Source of the DNA: an uncultured Collinsella sp.
GTDB lineage: Bacteria; Actinomycetota; Coriobacteriia; Coriobacteriales; Coriobacteriaceae
Reading direction: 5' to 3'
Length of the DNA stretch: 9,870 bases
NCBI GenBank assembly: GCA_900542965.1
Contig: UQPY01000072.1
Location: 1-9,870 of the forward strand
Part shown: piece after piece, positions 4,457 through 9,870 of the stretch
Position numbering within the stretch: the stretch's first letter is position 1
Layout of the letters: each line of letters starts with the position of its first letter
Notes under the pieces: generated by a model
Seen by the model: only the letters and a program-made list of their open reading frames with translations
Told to the model about the DNA's origin: nothing
Databases searched by the model: none
Position numbers and translations under genes: made by a program

Positions 4457-6127
4457 CTAGTGGCGAAGTCCCAGCAGCCCGCGGCCGCGATGACGGGCCT
4501 CGGCGGACACCTGGGCGTGCGGGCCGGCGGCCTTGACGGACTCGGGCAGGTGCGAGTACTTCTTCTCGAAGTTCTCCTCGAACATCACCGCCAGGTTGTG
4601 CGCTGCCTCGTCGTAGCGAGCGGTGCTCTGCCAGTACTGGCGCGGCACCAGGATGCCGTCGGGCACACCGTGGCACGTAGTGGGAATGTCGACATTAAGG
4701 ATGTCGTCGTGCACAAACTCGCTGTCCTCGATGGTACCGTCGAGGGCGCGAGCGACCAGTGAGCGCGTGTAGGCCAGCTCGATGCGATGACCCACGCCGT
4801 AGCCGCCGCCAATCCAGCCGGTGTTGACCAGGTACACGCGCGTGCGACCGTCGGCGATACGCTCGCCGAGCATCTTGGCATAGACCATGGGGTCGAGCGG
4901 CATAAACGGCTCGCCAAACAGCGAGGAGAACGTGGGCGTGGGCTCGGTGACGCCGACCTCGGTGCCGGGGATCTTGGCGGTGAAGCCCGTCACAAAGTGA
5001 TACATGGCGGCGTCGGCCGTCAGGCGCGAGATGGGCGGCAGCACGCCAAAGGCATCGCAGGTCAAAAACAACACGACGCTCGGGGTGGTGCCCATGCCCT
5101 TGGTCCACGCGTTGGGGATATGCTCGACGGGATAGGCCACGCGCGTATTGTGCGTAATCGAGATGTCATCATAGTTAGGTTTGCGGTTCTCATCGAGCAC
5201 CACGTTTTCGCAGATGGCGCCAAAGCGAACGGCGTTGAAGATCTCGGGCTCGTGGAAGGCGTCCAGGCCCTCGCATTTGGCATAGCAGCCACCCTCGACG
5301 TTAAAGATGCCCATATCGGACCAACCGTGCTCGTCGTCGCCGATCAGCAGGCGCGTGGGATTGGCCGAAAGCGTGGTCTTGCCGGTGCCGGACAGGCCAA
5401 AGAACACGGCGGTCTCGTGCGTGACGGGATCCATGCTGGCCGAGCAGTGCATGGGCAGCACGTCGTCCTCGACGGGCAGCAGATAGTTCATGACGCTAAA
5501 GATCGACTTTTTAATCTCGCCGGAGTAGCCGGTGCCGGCGACCAGAATCACGCGTTCCTGGAAGTTGATGACCACCGCGGCGCTGGAGTTGAGGCCCTTG
5601 ATGGCGGGGTCGCACTGGTAACAGGGCGCTGCGAGCACGCAGAAGTCGGGCTCGCCGGTGCGCGCGATTTCGCGGGCAAGCGGTCGGGCGAGCATCTGCT
5701 TGATAAAGAGTGCCTGGCTGGCACGCTCGCAGGCAACGAGCAGTCGACGCGTGTGGTTGCGGTCGGCGCCTGCCATGCCGCGGGTGACGAACACGTCGCG
5801 CTCGTTGAGATAGTCGACGATGCCGGCCTTGATGGCCTCGTAGCTCTCGGCAGAAAGCGGGCGGTTGACGGCACCCCAGGCAATCTTGTCGTGGACATCG
5901 GGGGTGTCAACGATAAAGCGGTCATTGGGGGAACGGCCGGTACGCTCCCCCGTCTCGATCACCAGCGCGCCGTTGGATGCCATGCGGCCTTCTTCGCGGC
6001 GGATAGCGTGCTCGACGAGCTCCGCGGCGGGTAGATCGACCAGCAGACGGGGCTGATTCTCGGCGGGATCTTCAACGAGCGTAATACCAAAGTTGGACAA
6101 AACTTCTGCAGGGGTAACACCAGGCAT
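4457..6127 (-). CDS. pckA: ATP-dependent phosphoenolpyruvate carboxykinase
   Basis: PckA interconverts oxaloacetate plus ATP with PEP plus CO2 and ADP. In fermenting gut anaerobes it often runs toward oxaloacetate, otherwise toward gluconeogenesis. The 556-residue protein has RSPNDRF with Arg65 at the substrate-binding position. The kinase-1a P-loop GLSGTGKTT lies at 244-252 with Lys250, and the kinase-2 metal site GDDEHGW at 263-269 with Asp264/Asp265, all spaced as in the ATP-type family; GTP-type enzymes differ. The ATG at 6127 follows a very strong AAAGGAGG four bases upstream, and the frame running further 5' has no support. The length slightly exceeds the E. coli enzyme (540) because of a basic C-terminal tail of about 18 residues after GPHA. 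It stands alone between the permease gene and palindrome copy 4. A palindrome lies within a candidate promoter at 6195-6222. Confidence 0.97.
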   Translation of the reverse strand: MPGVTPAEVLSNFGITLVEDPAENQPRLLVDLPAAELVEHAIRREEGRMASNGALVIETGERTGRSPNDRFIVDTPDVHDKIAWGAVNRPLSAESYEAIKAGIVDYLNERDVFVTRGMAGADRNHTRRLLVACERASQALFIKQMLARPLAREIARTGEPDFCVLAAPCYQCDPAIKGLNSSAAVVINFQERVILVAGTGYSGEIKKSIFSVMNYLLPVEDDVLPMHCSASMDPVTHETAVFFGLSGTGKTTLSANPTRLLIGDDEHGWSDMGIFNVEGGCYAKCEGLDAFHEPEIFNAVRFGAICENVVLDENRKPNYDDISITHNTRVAYPVEHIPNAWTKGMGTTPSVVLFLTCDAFGVLPPISRLTADAAMYHFVTGFTAKIPGTEVGVTEPTPTFSSLFGEPFMPLDPMVYAKMLGERIADGRTRVYLVNTGWIGGGYGVGHRIELAYTRSLVARALDGTIEDSEFVHDDILNVDIPTTCHGVPDGILVPRQYWQSTARYDEAAHNLAVMFEENFEKKYSHLPESVKAAGPHAQVSAEARHRGRGLLGLRH

Positions 6128-6168
6128 GGGGCCTCCTTTAAAAACGCGACACATGGACGCGGCGCGCA

Positions 6169-6184
6169 CTTTACTCACGTAAAG
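6169..6184 (-). promoter_or_regulatory. Inverted repeat in the pckA leader
   Basis: CTTTAC (6169-6174) and GTAAAG (6179-6184) are perfect 6-bp arms around TCAC. They lie 42-57 bp upstream of the pckA start codon and downstream of the candidate promoter, so they would be in the transcribed leader. The element could be a second operator or a small hairpin; the short arms make it weak evidence. Confidence 0.35.
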
Positions 6185-6194
6185 CCCGTTGTAC

Positions 6195-6222
6195 CCGATA
6201 TGCAAAAACGTTTTTGCGGCAA
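6195..6222 (-). promoter_or_regulatory. Candidate pckA promoter with 16-bp perfect palindrome
   Basis: On the minus strand TTGCCG (6222-6217) and TATCGG (6200-6195) are separated by 16 bp and could serve as -35 and -10 boxes, though the -10 match is poor. The spacer is almost entirely the perfect palindrome GCAAAAACGTTTTTGC (6202-6217). A central CG flanked by A and T runs is typical of LacI/GalR-type operators, including catabolite-control sites. Occupancy would block polymerase. The regulator is not in the window, and the promoter boxes are the weaker part of this call. Confidence 0.5.
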
Positions 6223-6319
6223 GGGCGGCAAGCCCGCCCAACGGTCAAAAATCGCAGGCAAGCGGCCTAGTCATTGGGTGTTCTTGAACAGGCAACATTC
6301 AAGGAGTGTCCCCAGATGC

Positions 6320-6375
6320 CGGCACTTAGGGACGTTCCCAAAGTGCCGGCACATAAGGAACGTCCCTAAGTGCCG
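6320..6375. repeat. Family B palindrome (19-bp arms) at permease 3' end
   Basis: CGGCACTTAGGGACGTTCC (6320-6338) and its exact complement (6357-6375) enclose an 18-nt loop that itself contains the palindrome GTGCCGGCAC (6343-6352). The element begins one base after the permease stop codon. There is no T-run on either side, so it is a poor intrinsic terminator by itself and looks more like a REP-type extragenic palindrome. Just upstream on the plus strand, CTTGAA (6283-6288) and TTCAAG (6298-6303) form a weaker imperfect hairpin ending in GTGTCCCC. Only one copy is in the window. Confidence 0.75.
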
Positions 6376-6376
6376 A

Positions 6377-7948
6377 CTACAGCGGCAGGCCTTGGCCGAG
6401 CATGGCTATGGCGCTCATCAGGACCAGCATGCCGGCAGCGTAGGGCAGCACCGCGCCTAGGAGCTCGGCATCCTTACCGCGCACGTGCACGGCGGCAAGA
6501 CCAATGGCGAGTGTCTGCGGCGAGATCATCTTACCGGCGGCGACGCCCAGGGCGTTCAACGCGACCATCCAGTAGTCGCTCACACCCAGCGCAGTGGCAG
6601 CCTGGCTCTGAATGGGGCCAAACAGCATGCCCGAAGATGTGCCCGAACCGGTCACGAACGCACCGACCGCACCGATCCACGGAGCCAGAATCGGGTACAG
6701 GCCGCCGGCGACCGCAATGCAAAACGCACTGATCGACGAAATCATGCCGGCATAGCCCATCACCTTGGCGCAGCCCAGTACCGAAAGCATCGTGATCACC
6801 GTCGGCATCATCTGCTTGACGGTCGCGGCCAGCACCTCGCCCATCATTCGCGGCGAAGCACCCTGAATGGCACCGCCGACAAACGCCGCCAGGAAAATCC
6901 AGACGCCCGGCGTGTTGATCCACGAAAACGTAAGCGTACCGGGATTCTCACCGCAATACACCTGCACGTGGCTCGCAAACGGCGCGAGCGCGGCATGTAC
7001 AGCGGGCACCAGGTTAGACGTGCCCAGCAGCAACACAAAGATCAGGATGAAGCACGACCAGGCCGAAAGCGCCGACTTAACGGTGAGCTTCTCCCCCGCC
7101 TCGATATTCATGTGGAAGCGCGCATCCAGATGGCCGGACTTCTCGGCACGCATGGCAAGCGCGGCGGTCAGCGCAAGCGACACGATGGAGCCTACGACCA
7201 CGGCCAGCTCGGGACCCACAAACATGGCAATGACCAGAGCCGCGCCGACAAACGACACGCCGGAGAGCAACGCCACGCCGGCAACACCGTGCAGGCGCTC
7301 GCCCACACTCGCGGCATTGCCCTGGTCATCGGCAACACGGCCCGCAACCAGCACAATAAATAGCGGCATCACCACAAAGAATGGTGCGAGCTGCACCAGC
7401 TGAACGGTCGCCAGGTGCAGGGAATCCAGACCCACCAGGTCGGCAACGGACACCGTGGGGATGCCGATGGAGCCGTAGGGCGTGGGCACGCCGTTGGCCA
7501 GCAGGCAGATGAGCACGGCAGGCACGGCCTCAAAGCCCAGGCCCGCGAGCATGCCGGCAGGAATGGCGACGGCAGTGCCAAAACCGGCCATGCCCTCCAT
7601 AAAGCCACCGAAGCACCAAGCCACGAGCAACGCCAGCAGACGGCGGTCGCTGCTGATGGAGGTGATCATGCTGCCGATCACCTCCATGGCGCCCGTACGA
7701 ACGCACAGGTTATACGTGAACACCGCGGCGATGATCACCAGGACGATGGGCCACAGAGCCATCAAAAAACCTTCGAGCGAGGCGGTCGCGATCTGCGCTG
7801 CCGGCAGGTGCCACCATGCGAAGGCAAGCAAGCACGAAAGGACAAACGATCCGATAGCGGCCTTCCAAGCTGGCCATTTAAAGCACAGCAGCATCACGAC
7901 CAGCCAAATAATCGGCACAAGAGCCAGTAAGAATGCGGCGACGTCCAT
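6377..7948 (-). CDS. lldP: L-lactate permease family transporter
   Basis: This is a polytopic inner-membrane protein of the lactate permease (LctP/GlcA) family, which imports lactate or glycolate with protons. The 523 residues hold roughly 12-14 hydrophobic spans, starting at about residues 4-22. Conserved family loops are FMEGMAGFGTAVAIPAGML at 116-134, ANGVPTPYGSIGIP at 151-164, TGSGTSSGMLFGPIQ at 433-447 and GKMISPQTLAIG at 472-483. The ATG at 7948 has AAGGAG about 9 nt upstream; the 24-residue longer frame is Cys/Arg-rich and lacks such a site. It lies upstream of pckA on the same strand, but 249 bp containing the pckA control region separate them. No lactate dehydrogenase (LldEFG/LldD) genes are adjacent, so the exact substrate (lactate, glycolate or a related monocarboxylate) and the symbol are by family only. 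Confidence 0.9.
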   Translation of the reverse strand: MDVAAFLLALVPIIWLVVMLLCFKWPAWKAAIGSFVLSCLLAFAWWHLPAAQIATASLEGFLMALWPIVLVIIAAVFTYNLCVRTGAMEVIGSMITSISSDRRLLALLVAWCFGGFMEGMAGFGTAVAIPAGMLAGLGFEAVPAVLICLLANGVPTPYGSIGIPTVSVADLVGLDSLHLATVQLVQLAPFFVVMPLFIVLVAGRVADDQGNAASVGERLHGVAGVALLSGVSFVGAALVIAMFVGPELAVVVGSIVSLALTAALAMRAEKSGHLDARFHMNIEAGEKLTVKSALSAWSCFILIFVLLLGTSNLVPAVHAALAPFASHVQVYCGENPGTLTFSWINTPGVWIFLAAFVGGAIQGASPRMMGEVLAATVKQMMPTVITMLSVLGCAKVMGYAGMISSISAFCIAVAGGLYPILAPWIGAVGAFVTGSGTSSGMLFGPIQSQAATALGVSDYWMVALNALGVAAGKMISPQTLAIGLAAVHVRGKDAELLGAVLPYAAGMLVLMSAIAMLGQGLPL

Positions 7949-8053
7949 AGGTAGAAGCTCCTTGGTGCCGCGTGGGCGGCATCGGGGGGTGTCACAAAAC
8001 TTCAACAGGATACCGCACACTTACCGACAAATTACAGCCGCCTGCCGAAATTA

Positions 8054-8070
8054 TTGAACAACCTGTTCAA
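8054..8070. promoter_or_regulatory. Operator-like palindrome in the divergent intergenic region
   Basis: TTGAACA (8054-8060) and TGTTCAA (8064-8070) are perfect 7-bp arms around ACC. The 180-bp region between the permease start (7948) and the flippase-like start (8129) is the only divergent promoter region in the window. The palindrome centre (8062) is about 37 bp upstream of the candidate -10 box of the flippase gene, where an activator would sit. It could also control the permease. I cannot assign a regulator family. Confidence 0.5.
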
Positions 8071-8095
8071 AAACACGAATGGATACCACCGCGAC

Positions 8096-8101
8096 TATAC
8101 T
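8096..8101 (+). promoter_or_regulatory. Candidate -10 box of the flippase-like gene
   Basis: TATACT matches the sigma-70 -10 consensus at five of six positions and lies 27 bp upstream of the TTG start codon. No good -35 hexamer is found 16-18 bp upstream (ACACGA at 17 bp). This may mean the promoter depends on an activator bound at 8054-8070. Confidence 0.5.
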
Positions 8102-8128
8102 AGAGCGCAGCAATAGAAAGGAACCGCC

Positions 8129-9703
8129 TTGAGCATCACGCCCCTCGATAGCATCCGCCGCGCCATCGCCCGCCGCAACGGCGTCGCCGACCCCGCCGTA
8201 TCGGGCGGGGCACACGGGCAGGGCGGACGCATCGAGAACGGCCTGTTCCCCGCATCGCACACCGCCGAGGAGCTCGCACGAATCCAAGAGCTAAGCCAGC
8301 GTAACGCCGGCGGTCCCGACAGCAGCCGGGCCACACGCCGTCGACGTGAGAGCGGGCGCGAGCCCGGCCCCGTCCGCCGCATGGTCAACGCTTGGTGGAA
8401 CCGTCTGCTCGGCGCCGTCTACGGCGGCGGCTTCTCCATGCAGGAAGCGGAATACGAGGAGCACGCCACCAGTCGCGACTATCTTTGGAACACCCTCGGC
8501 ACCGCCGTGTGGGGCTTGGCGTTTCCGCTGCTCACCATCGTGTCCACACAGCTCGTGGGCGCCGAAGAGGCAGGCAAATTCTCCATCGCCTTCGTCACCG
8601 GCACGCTCATCATGATCGCGTGCAACTACGGCGTGCGCAATTTCCAGGTCTCGGATATCGACGAAACGACGTCCTTTGCCTCCTACCAGCTCAACCGCTG
8701 GCTTTGCGGAGCGCTCACCCTAGGCTGCGGCCTCATGTACAGCAGCGCCCGCAGCTATGACGCGCAAATGGCGACGATCGGCCTGGGCGTCTACCTGTAT
8801 AAGGTCATCGACGGCATCGCCGACGTGTACGAGGGCCGCCTGCAGCAGGCCGACAAGCTCTACCTGGCCGGCATGAGCCAAGCGCTACGCTCCGTCGGCG
8901 TCATCGCGGTCTTCAGCGTGGCGCTGTTCCTCACGCGTAGCATGCCCATCGCGGCCATGGCCATGGGCATCGCCGCGATCGCCTCGCTCGTGCTGGTCAC
9001 CGCGCCGCTCGCCCTGCTCGAGACCGAAAAATCGCGCCGCGTAAGCCTGCGCGAGGTCGGCCACCTGTTTGTCCAGTGCGCCCCACTCTTTGGCGCGCTA
9101 TTCCTGTTCAATCTTATCGAGAGCATGCCCAAGTTTGTGATGGAAGGAACACTAGCCTACAAATACCAGCTGTACTTTAATGCCCTGTTTTTTCCAGCTC
9201 AGGCTATTCTGTTGAGCATTGGATTTGTCTATAAACCGCAGCTCCTGCGCTTGTCGAGCATTTGGGCTAATCCTCGCAAGCGTCGTCGCTTTGACCTGAT
9301 TATTGTTGCCGTTATGGCGCTGATCGTGGTCATCACCGGCGTGTGCGCCGCATTTATGGCAGGTCCCGGTATTCCCCTCATGAGCTTTATGTACGGCCTC
9401 AGCTTTGAGCGCTACCGTACGCTGGCGTTGCTGATGGTCGTCGCCGGCGGCGTCACCGCGGCCATCGATTTTATCTACGCCATCATCACGGTATTGCGCC
9501 ACGCTGGCGACGTCACCAAGATCTACCTGATCTGCTTCGCCGTAAGCGTGGTGCTGCCGGTGATCCTGATTAAGCTGCTGGGTCTGATGGGCGCTGTGGT
9601 GAGCTACCTAGCCATCATGGCCCTACTCCTGGTGCTGCTGATTATCGAGTACCGCCGCATCCGCCAACGCATAGAGAGGGACCGGAATCCGTACGGCGCC
9701 TAA
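8129..9703 (+). CDS. Flippase-like polysaccharide biosynthesis membrane protein
   Basis: The product resembles Wzx-type members of the MOP superfamily, which move lipid-linked sugars across the inner membrane for surface polymers. Of 524 residues, about 118 form a soluble N-terminal extension, with an Arg-rich patch at 67-84 (RATRRRRESGR and following). About 12-13 hydrophobic spans follow, the first at about 120-143. The loop EGRLQQADK and the YFNALFFPAQ/RKRRRFD stretch later on recall this family, but no catalytic motif exists to confirm it. I chose TTG at 8129 because AAAGGA (8117-8122) and a TATACT box precede it. ATG codons at 8381 (Met85) and 8438 (Met104) would remove the extension but lack clear ribosome sites. 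GC falls to about 43% near 9121-9240, far below the rest of the gene. No glycosyltransferase neighbours are visible, so the cargo is unknown. Confidence 0.75.
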   Translation: MSITPLDSIRRAIARRNGVADPAVSGGAHGQGGRIENGLFPASHTAEELARIQELSQRNAGGPDSSRATRRRRESGREPGPVRRMVNAWWNRLLGAVYGGGFSMQEAEYEEHATSRDYLWNTLGTAVWGLAFPLLTIVSTQLVGAEEAGKFSIAFVTGTLIMIACNYGVRNFQVSDIDETTSFASYQLNRWLCGALTLGCGLMYSSARSYDAQMATIGLGVYLYKVIDGIADVYEGRLQQADKLYLAGMSQALRSVGVIAVFSVALFLTRSMPIAAMAMGIAAIASLVLVTAPLALLETEKSRRVSLREVGHLFVQCAPLFGALFLFNLIESMPKFVMEGTLAYKYQLYFNALFFPAQAILLSIGFVYKPQLLRLSSIWANPRKRRRFDLIIVAVMALIVVITGVCAAFMAGPGIPLMSFMYGLSFERYRTLALLMVVAGGVTAAIDFIYAIITVLRHAGDVTKIYLICFAVSVVLPVILIKLLGLMGAVVSYLAIMALLLVLLIIEYRRIRQRIERDRNPYGA

Positions 9704-9870
9704 TTAGCTGCCCCGGTCACCGGAATTTGCGATGGAATCGCCCCGGCTGGGGTCTCGTTGAAGACAATATGCATCACGTAAAACTAAGTGAGTAGATTTT
9801 TACCGAATCCCCGACCACACCGACAGAGCACTAGTCTGTGACCTGCACTGATAATTGTTCTCGGGGGAAG
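9704..9870. other. Gene-free right end with weak inverted repeats
   Basis: No reading frame or strong terminator is visible after the flippase-like gene. Inverted arms seen are GTAAAA/TTTTAC (9778-9783 with 9798-9803), ACAGA/TCTGT (9823-9827 with 9835-9839) and CCCCGA/TCGGGG (9809-9814 with 9861-9866). The last pair encloses the second. Base composition is lower in GC than the genes. It could be the leader or promoter of a gene beyond the window. Confidence 0.4.

Noticed and set aside
4787..6034. 415-codon open frame antisense to pckA
   Set aside because: It lies wholly inside a well-supported pckA; it is rich in Gly/Ala/His/Asp, matches no family I know, and has no ribosome site. It is a composition artefact.
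6485..7363. 292-codon hydrophilic open frame antisense to the permease
   Set aside because: It is a shadow of a membrane protein gene, with His/Arg/Asn repeats typical of the reverse reading of hydrophobic codons.

Overview
The window reads as a high-GC (roughly 60%) genomic contig from an actinobacterial gut commensal. Collinsella or a close relative in the Coriobacteriia is my best guess, from recalled protein similarity and overall style (strong Shine-Dalgarno sites, GC-rich third positions, PEP carboxykinase beside a lactate-permease-family carrier). No rRNA or other taxonomic marker is present to prove it. Bases 1-48 are not genomic: they are a leftover Illumina Nextera i7 adapter with its index, so position 49 is a contig edge.

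Layout. A complete tryptophanyl-tRNA synthetase gene (trpS, +, 70-1119) ends at a textbook intrinsic terminator. A roughly 300-bp gene-free stretch follows that is full of inverted repeats and may hold a small structured RNA. Six genes on the minus strand come next, listed here left to right: a single-domain MGMT-family protein (1513-1833), a DegV-family lipid-binding protein (1913-2767), a MarR-type regulator (2887-3336), a stand-alone B3/4 tRNA-editing-type protein (3510-4229), ATP-dependent PEP carboxykinase (pckA, 4457-6127) and a lactate-permease-family carrier (6377-7948). A divergent intergenic region with a clean palindrome leads to a plus-strand polytopic flippase-like protein started by TTG (8129-9703). 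The last 167 bases carry no gene I can support.

How it fits together. The minus-strand genes look like separate short transcription units: permease; pckA; B3/4 protein; marR-degV; MGMT protein. A near-identical 16-bp-arm palindrome lies 11-28 nt downstream of the stop codon of four of these units and is absent between marR and degV. This fits a dispersed repeat serving as an intrinsic terminator. The fifth unit, the permease, instead ends against a different palindrome with 19-bp arms. pckA and the permease both belong to C3/C4 carbon metabolism (lactate uptake, PEP-oxaloacetate interconversion), but each has its own upstream control region. pckA has a perfect 16-bp palindrome inside a candidate promoter.

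I found no CRISPR array, prophage, insertion sequence, toxin-antitoxin pair or recognisable defence system. The most interesting material is non-coding: the two palindrome families, the loop inversion between two copies, the structured region after trpS, and the operator-like palindromes. Promoter and RNA calls are inference from sequence alone.
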